A DNA stretch of 64,000 nucleotides from Faucicola sp048551375 (lineage in GTDB: Bacteria > Pseudomonadota > Gammaproteobacteria > Pseudomonadales > Moraxellaceae), in NCBI RefSeq assembly GCF_048551375.1, contig NZ_JBLYZJ010000006.1, positions 105,371 to 169,370 of the forward strand. The letters run 5' to 3'. A program made the position numbers and the translations under genes. Each line of letters starts with the position of its first letter. The stretch's first letter is position 1. The notes beneath the pieces are model-generated. The model made no database searches. It had not been told where the DNA came from and saw only the letters and a list, made by a program, of their open reading frames with translations. Shown piece by piece: positions 1 to 9,195 of the stretch.

Positions 1-2804
1 TCATTTTGGCGTGATAACAGGGTCAAATCTAGCGGTTGACTATTGACAGAAAACCGATGTTTACCCAGTTTTATCACATTACCATCATTTTCAAACAGCT
101 CGGTTTTATCCTTTAAAGCCTTGTAGCTGTCGGTGGCGATGGCTTTGAGGCGTGCGTCAATGTCGTCAGCTTTGACACTAAAGCCCAGTTCACGCAAGGT
201 TTTACCAATGCCTTTAACTTTTTGCACCAAGGCATCCGAGGCAAAGTAAGTGTTAAGGCTCGCCTCATCGCTAAAGCCTGTCGTGCCACTAGCCATCACA
301 CGTTTGGCGATACTGGCAAGCATTCGTTGGGCGGAATCGCTTAAGTTTTGGGCTTTTTTGTTGCGTTCGTCCAGTAGCCGTTGTTTATGCCCTTTAAAAC
401 TGTCGATGACCTCTTCACGTTTTGCCAGTAATTCTTCGCCAAATTGAACTTGCACCGCCTCGACATCGACAAATTGCCCCTCAAGCTCTTCAAGTTGCAC
501 CAACAACCGTGCCAACTGCTCATCGGCTTGCTCTGGCGTGTTGGCAAGCGACAACGCATTGGCAATCGACTGGCTAAATAGGCGAAATTGTGCCGAAAAC
601 TGTGCCACCGCCTCAGTCGCCCCAAAACTTTGGCGTTGGTGATTGAGCTTGGCTTTGGACTGGTTGAGTTTGGCATAAACCTGCGAAATTTGGTCGATAA
701 TCTGCGTGCGTACCGTGGCATCAGCGACATCAAGGGTCGCCAAAATCTCGGTCAATACATCCAGCCCATGAGCCGTGTCATTGATGGTGGTCAAAATCGG
801 CTCAAGCTCGGCATGGGTGGTCGCCGAATCTCGCTGACTGTCAAGCTGTGTCAATAGCGTGTCAAAACTGGCAAACGCTTGGCTATCGCTCAAAAACGCC
901 ACCGTCTGCTCGGCAAGTTGGCTTTCGGCTTGGCTAAGGTCTGCCTTGAGGCTGTCTAGGCGAGCGGTATCAAGGTAGCGAAGTCCCTCAAGGCTAATCA
1001 ATCGCCCTTGTTGCTGACGCAGTTGGCTCAACGCATTGACATAATCGCCAATGTTCACAAAAGTCGTGGTGCTGACTTGACGCAGTAGGTCGGTCTGCTC
1101 ACTGTGGGCGGTGTCGAGGGCAGTTTGGGTTTGTTTTTGGATGGCTTGGACTTTGGCAAATTCATCAATTACCAACCCACTGGTATCAATGATTTGTCGA
1201 ATGGTGTCTGCCAATTCCGCCAATTGCGGTTCGGCAAGCCAATAATAACTGTCAAACAGCTTACTGGCGGTCGAGGCAAGCTGTTGATATAGCTTTTGCG
1301 ATACGCTTTGATTGGCAATCAGCCGTGCCACACTGTACAAATCAGCAATCCCTCGCACAAGGGCTTTATTGCCGATTTTGCCATAAAACCCAGTCGCCTC
1401 GCCCTGTTGACTGGCGTATTCTTCGGAGGTAAAAGGCGTTTGCCAAATCTGCATCGGATGAATACGAGTGACCTCGTCACTGCTAAACAGCACCATCACG
1501 CCATTGGGGGCAAGGGCAAAACCATGACAAAAAATCGGATTTTGTAATTGTTTTTTGATTAAATTATAGCCAAACAGTCCATACAGCCCTGCGACACTGT
1601 CATAAAACACAAACAGCACATCCTCGCCATTGGGTGAGGCGATTTTTTTGAAAAAACTCAACGCATTATCAGTGTGTTGGCTGTTGCTCGGCTCATCAAA
1701 CCGCTTGTGTTCGCCTGTTTGCAAATAATAGCCATTGGGAAACACAATGCCGTGATTTTCGGGCAACTGCACGCACGATTGCCCAATCGCATCAAGGCGA
1801 GTGACCTGCTCGGTCAGACTGTTGTACACCAAATAGCGGTAATTATCCTCACGATACGGCAAAATCTTTAATAAAATCAAACTGCCAACTTTGGCATAAA
1901 ACACACTGGCATCGCTCACCGCTTGGGTGCTGTCTTGCACGTTTTCTTGATAAATGCCTGTCGCTATATTCGGATTATTATCAAGCTTGACGGTCAACGA
2001 ACCGCCCACCGTTGACACAAAAATCGTGTCCAAAATATTGCTATGCGGATATTTGCCATTGACCAGTTGCTCACGAGTGACCGCCGTCCAGTCAAAATCA
2101 TAGGCAGGGGGCAGGGCGATATCTCGCTCGCCACGATTGTCGATATACTGAATCGCCAAGCCGTCTGGGGCGTTGGCATCAAAGCTAATGCCAAAACGAA
2201 ATACTCGGATATCGCTAATGCGTTCGCCAATCTGAAAGGCAAGCAGTAGTTTACTATCCTTGAGGGTAAGCTGTAGCAGTTTGGTCTGTTTGTAGTAGCG
2301 GTATAGCTCGTCAAAGTCTTGTTTAAAACTGCCTTGGCTCAAAAATGAGGTGGCTAAATCCACCGCTTGCAGGTGATATTCGGCTGGCGAGGGGTTGGTG
2401 TTGTCGTCAGTATTTCCAGTATTCCCAATATTCCCAGTGTCGGCAGTGTCCGTATGGTCTGCCGAAATGAGGCTAACTTGATTGGGGTCAATCAGCCGAT
2501 ACAGGGCAAATACGTCATCAAGGGTGGTGTCTTGCTTGATACCTGTTTGGGTGTTGTAGCCAAATAGTAGGTAATTGCCGACTTGCACGAGGTCACGAGC
2601 GAGGGCGTTGTGTTCGGTGCGGATGGGGGTGCGAGCGAGTAGTTGAAGTTGGGTGTTGCCAAATTCGGACAGGCGTGCGTCATTTAACGCTTGGGTTTGT
2701 TGGCTCAAGCGGTTGCCTTGCTCGGTGAGGCGTTTCTTGATTAAGTCGTAAGCGTTGCCTGTGGCGACGGCTTTACTTTGTTGGTCTTGGGTTTCATTAT
2801 TCAT
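1..2804 (-). CDS. Large 'DNA repair ATPase' family protein, N-terminal 934 residues, cut by the window edge
   Basis: The frame opens with ATG at 2804 and stays open to base 1, so the C-terminal part lies outside. The start MNNETQDQQSKAVATGNAYD, followed by a coiled-coil-like LIKKRLTEQGNRL and LNDARLSEFG, resembles the very large proteins usually annotated only as 'DNA repair ATPase'. The next 500 residues look like a beta-rich repeat region, and from about residue 550 the chain is long helical coiled coil rich in Gln, Ala and Leu. No Walker A motif is visible in this part; I infer that the ATPase core lies beyond the window. It is the last visible gene of a same-strand run with the flotillin and YqiJ-like genes, 18 bp after the DUF4062 gene. 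The function is not established; the 'DNA repair' label is a family name only. Confidence 0.7.
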   Translation of the reverse strand, partial: MNNETQDQQSKAVATGNAYDLIKKRLTEQGNRLSQQTQALNDARLSEFGNTQLQLLARTPIRTEHNALARDLVQVGNYLLFGYNTQTGIKQDTTLDDVFALYRLIDPNQVSLISADHTDTADTGNIGNTGNTDDNTNPSPAEYHLQAVDLATSFLSQGSFKQDFDELYRYYKQTKLLQLTLKDSKLLLAFQIGERISDIRVFRFGISFDANAPDGLAIQYIDNRGERDIALPPAYDFDWTAVTREQLVNGKYPHSNILDTIFVSTVGGSLTVKLDNNPNIATGIYQENVQDSTQAVSDASVFYAKVGSLILLKILPYREDNYRYLVYNSLTEQVTRLDAIGQSCVQLPENHGIVFPNGYYLQTGEHKRFDEPSNSQHTDNALSFFKKIASPNGEDVLFVFYDSVAGLYGLFGYNLIKKQLQNPIFCHGFALAPNGVMVLFSSDEVTRIHPMQIWQTPFTSEEYASQQGEATGFYGKIGNKALVRGIADLYSVARLIANQSVSQKLYQQLASTASKLFDSYYWLAEPQLAELADTIRQIIDTSGLVIDEFAKVQAIQKQTQTALDTAHSEQTDLLRQVSTTTFVNIGDYVNALSQLRQQQGRLISLEGLRYLDTARLDSLKADLSQAESQLAEQTVAFLSDSQAFASFDTLLTQLDSQRDSATTHAELEPILTTINDTAHGLDVLTEILATLDVADATVRTQIIDQISQVYAKLNQSKAKLNHQRQSFGATEAVAQFSAQFRLFSQSIANALSLANTPEQADEQLARLLVQLEELEGQFVDVEAVQVQFGEELLAKREEVIDSFKGHKQRLLDERNKKAQNLSDSAQRMLASIAKRVMASGTTGFSDEASLNTYFASDALVQKVKGIGKTLRELGFSVKADDIDARLKAIATDSYKALKDKTELFENDGNVIKLGKHRFSVNSQPLDLTLLSRQN

Positions 2805-2822
2805 AGAACAATCCAAAATAAA

Positions 2823-4070
2823 TTATTCATTTATACTTTTAATTTCATCTTTATCAAGCTCTTTACAATTTTTCATTAAATCCGAATGGTCAAATAGTAC
2901 AGGTGCTTTGTATTCATTCCCTTGTAATGCTTCGATAATAGCATTAGAGATGAGGTTTATATTTGAAAAAGAACCGCCAATAAAGAATAGGTTTAACAAA
3001 TCAGAAGTTAATATTTCATATCTCCCAATACGCTTTCCTCTATTATTTATCTCTTTTATTTTCATCATCCAACCACTTACATCCCTATTATTCGCTTCAA
3101 ATAGTAATATACATTTCTTAAGCTTGGATAATGCTAAATATATCGGTGTCTTTGAATATGATTTCTTTTTTAAATCGTATTTAAAAAAAGCTTTTGAAGT
3201 CAAAACTTCATTTATAACATTCACATCAATCGAAATCTTTGATGTCATACAATTCATCAAGCATGATAATGAAAAAAATTGCCACTCAGAACTAGGCAAA
3301 GTAATAGTTTCATCAATTGAGCAGGGCAAACGAATTTTTTCTAATAAGTTTTCCGCAGATGTATGGATAAGAAATCTATTATTTTTTAAATCTTTTCTTA
3401 AACTATCTTGAAAGATTTTCAATTCATTTAATAAAATCTCAATATAAAGTTTTGCTTCTAAATCTCCTAAATAAATTAATGAATATAATGAGTCCACAAT
3501 TTCTCTAAAACTCTCAAACTGCCTAATCCAGTTTCCAGAAGGTAACTCTCCTTTACCCGATAGAGCATTCTTTGTATCGGTATTTCTTCCGATCTCCTCA
3601 ACAAAATCTGAGATATATACTGCATCGTTGGAAAACTTTGTAGGTGCATTTATTACATTTTCTATTAAATCCTTATCAAATAACTCAAGTTTATTTAAAT
3701 ATTTAGCCAATTCATTCCTAGTTTCTTTTAATTGCCAAACATCACGTCTTACAAATGATATAATTTCAAGCTTCCCTTGTTGGTGTAGTTTGTAAGCGTG
3801 TCTGTATTCCTGTCTAGTAATACTTATTTTGTTTGTCTTATCGAACCAACCGCCAACTCTAGTGCCAACGAGCAAAATAAAATAATCACATTCATCTATA
3901 AGATTTAAACAAGCATGGTAACTATGAACATTTCCATCAACTTTAAAGTCACTACTTTCTGAAGTAAAAACAATATATCCATGTTGCTCCAAATAAAATT
4001 TTAAAGCAGACCGTAAATCTTTAAAGTCATAAATTGTTGATGAAATAAAAACTTTAGGTGTATTATTCAT
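2823..4070 (-). CDS. DUF4062-domain protein, AT-rich, possible defence or signalling gene
   Basis: The 415-residue protein begins with FISSTIYDFKDLR (residues 8-20), followed by a Y-F-I-L-L-V-G-T-R-V-G-G-W stretch and ITRQEYRHA. This is the hallmark layout of DUF4062, a Rossmann-like TIR/SLOG-type domain found in many putative NTPase signalling and defence proteins. The remaining 270 residues are helical and I do not recognise them. The gene is visibly richer in A and T than its neighbours, with many AAT/ATA/TTA codons, suggesting recent acquisition. It sits in the flotillin operon, 37 bp after the zinc-ribbon gene and 18 bp before the large ATPase gene. The family is clear; the biochemical activity is unknown. 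Confidence 0.75.
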   Translation of the reverse strand: MNNTPKVFISSTIYDFKDLRSALKFYLEQHGYIVFTSESSDFKVDGNVHSYHACLNLIDECDYFILLVGTRVGGWFDKTNKISITRQEYRHAYKLHQQGKLEIISFVRRDVWQLKETRNELAKYLNKLELFDKDLIENVINAPTKFSNDAVYISDFVEEIGRNTDTKNALSGKGELPSGNWIRQFESFREIVDSLYSLIYLGDLEAKLYIEILLNELKIFQDSLRKDLKNNRFLIHTSAENLLEKIRLPCSIDETITLPSSEWQFFSLSCLMNCMTSKISIDVNVINEVLTSKAFFKYDLKKKSYSKTPIYLALSKLKKCILLFEANNRDVSGWMMKIKEINNRGKRIGRYEILTSDLLNLFFIGGSFSNINLISNAIIEALQGNEYKAPVLFDHSDLMKNCKELDKDEIKSINE

Positions 4071-4107
4071 GGTTACCCTTATGTAGTTTTAACAATAGCT
4101 ATCAATC

Positions 4108-4647
4108 CTAAGCGAATAATAACGAACGAATTTCAGCACGTTTTGGGTGACTATCAAGCCATTTCCCAAACTCACTCACCCTCTCAAAATCATCCCCCAA
4201 CAACTGATGATAATGCTCACTCACCGCCTGTTCTTTGGCTTGCTCTCGCAAATCCTTTTGCCACGGCTCGCTCATAATCTCCGTCAACTTATCTTGGATT
4301 TTGAGCTGTTTTAACAACTCCCACTCACCTTGGTCTAGCCACACATCATAACAAGTATGACAAACATTAATCGTATTGTTATGCTCATTATTGATACGGT
4401 ATTTCAGCATAAATTTATGGCAATGCTGACAGATTAGGGCGTTTTCGGTATTGGTCAACTCATCAATCACCACAGGCTCATCACTTTGCTTGTCCGCCTC
4501 GATACTAGACGCATTGTCCTCCGACCATGCACGATAAGTCAGTAAATCAAGATGCGTACCGTGGCATTTCTCGCAACGTAACGCAGGCAACCCCAAATCC
4601 AATTTGGTGGGTTTTAGGCTCTCGGTCTTACATTGATAACAAAACAT
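4108..4647 (-). CDS. Double zinc-ribbon (zf-TFIIB type) protein
   Basis: The 179-residue protein has two CxxC-CxxC zinc ribbons. The first is C3-x2-C6 with C25-x2-C28. The second is CQHC followed by CHTC and the phrase VWLDQGEWELL, the usual ending of the bacterial zf-TFIIB family (G-x-W-L-D-x-G-E). The C-terminal third is charged and helical (KEQAVSEHYHQLLGDDFERV). There is no signal peptide or membrane span, so it is cytoplasmic. Members are often small metal-binding proteins of unknown role. It lies 28 bp downstream of the Fic gene and 37 bp upstream of DUF4062, and is probably co-transcribed with both. Confidence 0.75.
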   Translation of the reverse strand: MFCYQCKTESLKPTKLDLGLPALRCEKCHGTHLDLLTYRAWSEDNASSIEADKQSDEPVVIDELTNTENALICQHCHKFMLKYRINNEHNNTINVCHTCYDVWLDQGEWELLKQLKIQDKLTEIMSEPWQKDLREQAKEQAVSEHYHQLLGDDFERVSEFGKWLDSHPKRAEIRSLLFA

Positions 4648-4675
4648 CGTAATGCTCCTTGTTTAATGAATGCTA

Positions 4676-5649
4676 TTAATCATCTATTGACGCTGTTAAG
4701 CCTAACGGATTTAACAACAATTTCACCACACCCACCATCTTATCTTTATCCGCAGGGTCAGATTCTGCAATCAAAATCGTCAACGTTGTCAACGTTTGCG
4801 GATTGATTTTATCCCGAAAATCATAGCCAAATTTCTGCAATAACCAAATAAATGCAAATGCACCACTTCGTTTATTGCCATCATTAAACGGATGATTTTT
4901 AATGATAAAATATAGCAAATGAGCGGATTTTTCTTCAATCGTGGCATACGCATCCTGCCCAAACACACTCTGAAATACATTGCCAAAAATCCCTGCCAAT
5001 GCCCCCTCGGTTTTTTCTTGGGCGAATAATTCAGTTGCTTCGCCTTTACTTATCAATTCGGTTTTCAATAACGCCAAATCCCTTGCAACGCCTCGCTAGA
5101 CGTTTCTATCGACTGCGAGTTGCCTTGTTCTGGAAATGCATTTTTGTCATAACTATCTAGCGTAAACCAAGTGTCTGAAAACTTTTGAATTAATGATAGA
5201 ATCTCATTGGTTTCAATATTAGGATTGTTGTGCGTTAGGGCTTTTAAATCTTCCAATGTCTGCAAAAACTGCTGTCGATTTTCCTTTAAGCGTTGCTGAT
5301 TAATCGCATAGCCTTGAATGAGATAGTCTTTTAGACGTTGGGTCGCCCATCTGCGAAAAGCAACACCCTGTGACGATTTAACACGATAGCCAACAGAAAT
5401 AATAGTTTCTAAATCATAAAAAACCACAGGACGGTCGGAATTTGCAATATGCATTTTTTGCATATTGCTTTTTTCTTCAATTTCGCCTTCTTCAACTGCA
5501 TTATTAATGTGCCTAGAAATAACGGATTGATTCCTACCAAATAACTCACCCATTTGGGCTTGTGACAACCAAACCGTCTGGTTATCAAACCGTACATCAA
5601 TGTGGGTCGTACCATCGTTGGCTGTGTAGATTTCTACGGCATTTTGCAT
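4676..5649 (-). pseudogene. RhuM-Fic family protein split in two frames by a single-base frameshift
   Basis: 5065-5649 encodes 194 residues of the RhuM N-terminal domain (QTVWLSQAQMGELFGRNQSV, then YRVKSSQGVAFRRWATQRLKDYL), which ends soon after a frame change. 4676-5077 continues in another frame, opening at a TTG, with a Fic/DOC domain of 133 residues containing the full Fic motif HPFNDGNKR (residues 62-70). Family members normally carry both domains in one chain of about 330 residues. One more T in the run near 5077 would join the frames through Q-G-I-L-A-L-L-K. All key Fic residues remain, so the Fic half could still act if translated by reinitiation; the pieces overlap by 13 bp. Fic domains usually transfer AMP from ATP to a target protein. 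The break may be a real mutation or a sequencing error. Confidence 0.8.
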
Positions 5650-5677
5650 AGGTTAATTCTCTTTGAAATTTGAAAAA

Positions 5678-7684
5678 TTATTCTGCATTGTTTGCTGAGT
5701 TATTTGTTGCCGAATTTTGGTTATCTAAACCATTCACCGATTTAGCGACTTTATCAGCAATGACATGATTAATTAACCCATTTAACACATTGGATTTACC
5801 TGCCAATCCATCAATCGCCTTACCAATCGACAAGGATTTGGCAAAGTTATCAAAGAAATGTTCCTCACCGCCCACAATGTCGATTTTGGCTTTTTGTAGG
5901 GCAGTGGCAAGCACTTCGGCATTTTCTTTGGCGATTTCTTTGCCTGCTTCAATGGATGCCAATGCCTCTTGTAGAGCGGTTTCCAGCCCCATACGGTATT
6001 CTTCATGCTCACGAGCAGATTGGCTCATGCTACCCATCGCATTGAATTTTTCCACCAAGCCATCGGCTTCGGCTTTGAAGTGCTGACGAGTGACTTCGGC
6101 TTTGGCAAGTCCCACTTCTCGCTCGGCTTTGGCGTTGGATTCGCCACGCACGGCAATGACCTCGGCATTTGCCAAGCCAATTTCACGGTCGGCAACCGCT
6201 TGGGCTTGACCAGATTTAAGGCGAGCTTCGGCTTCGGCTTCGCCAGTGGCTTTGATGACATTGGCTTTGGCAAGTCCTTCTTTCTCAAGGGCAACGGCTT
6301 TGGCTTCTTGAATCACCGCTTCGGCTACGCCATGAGCAGATTCTTCGGCTTTGATACCTTCTGCCAGTTTAATTTTGGCATCGGCTTCTTTTTGAGCAGA
6401 ATCGAGTTTGGCTTGAGCAAGGGTGATGATTTCTTGGGCTTTATGGCGAGCGGATAGCTCTTGAGCCTCGGCTTCTTTGACCTGACGGACTTTGATTTCT
6501 TCGGCTTCGGCTTCGGCAGCCAAGATTTTGGTTTGTTTGGCACGGTCGGCTTCAGAGATTTGGCGGACTTCTTTGATACGCTCTTCTTCCATTGCCACGG
6601 TTTTATCCACGGCGACACGCTCACGCACCACATTGGCGATTTCTTTTTTCTCTTGCTCAATGGCTCGTTCGGCTTCGATACGTTGTAGCTCGACTTCACG
6701 CTCACGAGAGACGATTTCTAACGCACGGGCTTTGGTGACTTTTTCTTCTTCAATCGCCACCGCACGCAGACGGTTTTGGCTGGCGACTTCGATTTCACGT
6801 TGTTGGATTTCACGTTGCACCGCCAAATCTTGCTCGACCAAAATCACCGCACTTTCGGCTTTTTTGCGTTCTTCTTCTTGAATGCGTTTGGTTTCGGCTT
6901 CCTCACGAGCGATAGACGAGGCGACTTCACGGCGTTGTTTGGCGGTGGCATCGGCTTGTTGGCGTTCTAGCTCTAGCATGGCTTCGGCGGTTTCGACATT
7001 TTTCTTTTTGATTGCCAGTTCTTGATTTCGCTCAAGTTCATTGGTATGCACGTTCTGCACAGCAGTGATTTCGGTGATTTTGCGAATACCTTCCGCATCT
7101 AGGATATTGTTGGGGTCAAGCGAGATTTTGGGGGTTTGCTCAAGGTAATCAATCGCCACATCTTCGAGGACATAACCTCCCAAGTCATTACCAATTTCAC
7201 GGATAATGCGTTCACGAAATTCATGGCGATTTTCAAAAAGTTTAATAAAATCAATTTGTTTTCCCACGGTTTTGAGGGCTTCGGCAAATTTGGCATTAAA
7301 CAGCTCATTGACGGCATCTTTGTCGGACGCTCGCTCGACACCGACCGTTTTGGCGACTTTTAGCACGTCTTCGGCAGTTTCGTTGACACGCAGATAAAAG
7401 GCGACCGAGATATCCGCTCGGATATTGTCACGGCAAATCAAGCCCTCTTTGCCACGTTTATCGACCTCAAGGCGAATTAGGGCAATCCGCATAAGTTCTT
7501 TGCGGTTGATGACGGGCCAAACCAGACCACCGTCAAACCGCACAGAAATTTTGTTGATACCATTGATAATTAAGGCATTGCCTTGGTCAATTTTGTAATA
7601 AAAGGCTTTGAGCATGAGTAGCAGTGCCATCACAAATACAAATACGATGACCACGACCACGCCGACCATAATTAGAATATCCAT
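5678..7684 (-). CDS. Flotillin-like SPFH membrane protein (YqiK type)
   Basis: The 668-residue protein starts with one strongly hydrophobic span (about residues 5-28) and continues with an SPFH/band-7 domain to about residue 200. Then come some 350 residues of Glu/Ala/Lys-rich coiled coil typical of flotillins, with repeats such as EIGLANAEV and EVGLAKAEV. Flotillins anchor to the inner membrane, oligomerise and organise membrane microdomains. E. coli YqiK (about 553 residues) is the closest familiar protein; this copy is longer in the coiled coil. As in E. coli, a YqiJ-like gene lies upstream, here with one small gene between. Distal genes of the run include toxin-like and DUF4062 proteins. 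Confidence 0.88.
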   Translation of the reverse strand: MDILIMVGVVVVIVFVFVMALLLMLKAFYYKIDQGNALIINGINKISVRFDGGLVWPVINRKELMRIALIRLEVDKRGKEGLICRDNIRADISVAFYLRVNETAEDVLKVAKTVGVERASDKDAVNELFNAKFAEALKTVGKQIDFIKLFENRHEFRERIIREIGNDLGGYVLEDVAIDYLEQTPKISLDPNNILDAEGIRKITEITAVQNVHTNELERNQELAIKKKNVETAEAMLELERQQADATAKQRREVASSIAREEAETKRIQEEERKKAESAVILVEQDLAVQREIQQREIEVASQNRLRAVAIEEEKVTKARALEIVSREREVELQRIEAERAIEQEKKEIANVVRERVAVDKTVAMEEERIKEVRQISEADRAKQTKILAAEAEAEEIKVRQVKEAEAQELSARHKAQEIITLAQAKLDSAQKEADAKIKLAEGIKAEESAHGVAEAVIQEAKAVALEKEGLAKANVIKATGEAEAEARLKSGQAQAVADREIGLANAEVIAVRGESNAKAEREVGLAKAEVTRQHFKAEADGLVEKFNAMGSMSQSAREHEEYRMGLETALQEALASIEAGKEIAKENAEVLATALQKAKIDIVGGEEHFFDNFAKSLSIGKAIDGLAGKSNVLNGLINHVIADKVAKSVNGLDNQNSATNNSANNAE

Positions 7685-7790
7685 GTTTATTTCCTCTTTA
7701 AAATTTTTTTGGTTTAACTATTTTGTTTGAAAAATGGTTTCATAGCGTGGTTTTGCAATTTATTTAGCATAACCTTCGTTAATGAAAAAT

Positions 7791-8252
7791 TCAGTTAAAA
7801 AACTCGCTTACTTTATGTGGTTGGGGCAAAATTTGATTTAAAAAATCACTATAATTAAAGCTACCATCTTGATTTTTATAATCATTTTTAACAAATATAT
7901 CATCTATCCAGTGACTATGACCTATTAAAGTATTTAGTTGATTAATAGTTGCTACTTCGCTAATTTCATTAAAGTTTTTGTTAAACAGATTGGTTAAAAG
8001 TCTATGAATTTCTGCTCGTAGCCTGCCATGCTCACTATTAGGATATTCAGCGATTTTTTGAAAAAATTTAGCATAATCAAAACGATTATCTGTATTAAAA
8101 AAATCATTTGACCAAAATACCAAATCACTCCAGTAAGGGTCGGGTGATAGTTGCGAAATTTGCTCAAATAATTTGGCTTGATGCTCTTCTGCCAAATCAC
8201 CTTTCAATAATTGTTCGAGTAATAATTGAATTTTCTGCTCGTTTTCTGTCAT
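7791..8252 (-). CDS. Small unknown protein within the flotillin operon
   Basis: This 153-residue acidic protein has no motif I recognise. It is helical, rich in Phe, Asn, Asp and Leu, with two similar phrases, RFDYAKFFQKI (around residue 60) and SFNYSDFLNQI (around residue 133), suggesting an internal duplication. There is no signal peptide, membrane span or cysteine pair. It lies 50 bp after the YqiJ-like gene and 106 bp before the flotillin gene on the same strand, and is more AT-rich than both. A cytoplasmic partner or immunity-type protein is possible, but nothing in the sequence proves it. Confidence 0.6.
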   Translation of the reverse strand: MTENEQKIQLLLEQLLKGDLAEEHQAKLFEQISQLSPDPYWSDLVFWSNDFFNTDNRFDYAKFFQKIAEYPNSEHGRLRAEIHRLLTNLFNKNFNEISEVATINQLNTLIGHSHWIDDIFVKNDYKNQDGSFNYSDFLNQILPQPHKVSEFFN

Positions 8253-8302
8253 TTATTTATCTCAAAAGTTTTATAATGTTGATTTCTAATTCAAAAAACC
8301 AG

Positions 8303-9046
8303 TCAATTCAATCCTTTAACACGGTAGGCATTACTATCGCCCAAATACTCCACCAAAACCACCGTATCGCCCTGCACAAAATTTTTATCAAACGCTCGCA
8401 CCTTTAAAATCAACCCTGCACCGCCATCATTGATGACCGCTTCGCCATGTGTATCATCGACCGTCATCGTCCGCACCACAGCCACTTGACCGACCAACGT
8501 ATGATGACTGGTCACAGGTGAACTGGCAAAACGCTTGCGAATCGGTGCGACAATCAGCCCACTAATGGCTAAACTAACAATGCTAATGGCAAGCAAAGTA
8601 AAAGTCGCAATGACAAAATAGCCAATCCCACTTGCCAAACTGGGCGGTAAAATCGCCTCAAGTAACACACCATTGAGATAACTTAACACCCAACCTACCA
8701 AGCCAAACAACGTCAAAATGATAAAAATTGGCACGCCTTGCAAACCAAACTTTAGCAAAATACTGGCAATTAGCCCCATATCACCGTCATGGTGGTGGGC
8801 GTGGGTATGGTGAGCGTGGTGGGTATTTGCGTCTGCGTGCAAATCAGCATGTGGGGCATGGTGAAAACCGTTTGTATCTCCAGACATATCAGCGTGAAAA
8901 TCGGTATCCACATCGACCAAACCGAACACCGATACTAGCCAATATAAGGTGACAAATAGCACCAAGGCGGTAAAAATCACCGTGGGGTAATGGCTGATAT
9001 TTACCAAAAATGTTTGCATGGCAGGGCTAGTGAAAAACTCGGACAT
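8303..9046 (-). CDS. YqiJ-like inner-membrane protein with OB-fold (DUF1449/NfeD-like)
   Basis: I place the start at the ATG at 9046 (MSEFFTSPAMQTFLVN), giving 247 residues; a longer frame upstream has no family resemblance. There are three hydrophobic segments (roughly residues 17-40, 93-120 and 135-165). A soluble C-terminal beta domain begins LVGQVAVVRTMTV and continues with GDTVVLVEYLG, the NfeD/YuaF-type OB fold. Such proteins partner flotillins in the membrane. E. coli YqiJ has the same layout. The loop between the first two membrane segments carries an unusual histidine cluster (about 17 His in 45 residues). It is the promoter-proximal gene of the flotillin operon. Confidence 0.8.
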   Translation of the reverse strand: MSEFFTSPAMQTFLVNISHYPTVIFTALVLFVTLYWLVSVFGLVDVDTDFHADMSGDTNGFHHAPHADLHADANTHHAHHTHAHHHDGDMGLIASILLKFGLQGVPIFIILTLFGLVGWVLSYLNGVLLEAILPPSLASGIGYFVIATFTLLAISIVSLAISGLIVAPIRKRFASSPVTSHHTLVGQVAVVRTMTVDDTHGEAVINDGGAGLILKVRAFDKNFVQGDTVVLVEYLGDSNAYRVKGLN

Positions 9047-9195
9047 CGGTATTCTCAATGGTGAAAAAGGGAATATAGGAAATAATGTTGAGTTAATATA
9101 GCATAAAATCATGGATGTGTAATGATATTCACCTTTTAGCAGGGCTTTATGCTAAAATTTTTGGCACTTAACAGACAGCAATAAAAAGGACTTTT

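Noticed and set aside
2755..3411. Plus-strand frame of 218 codons
   Set aside because: It is antisense to the AT-rich DUF4062 gene and has no motif of its own.
5790..6970. Several Phe/Gly-rich plus-strand frames
   Set aside because: These are antisense images of the Lys/Ala/Glu-rich coiled coil of the flotillin gene.
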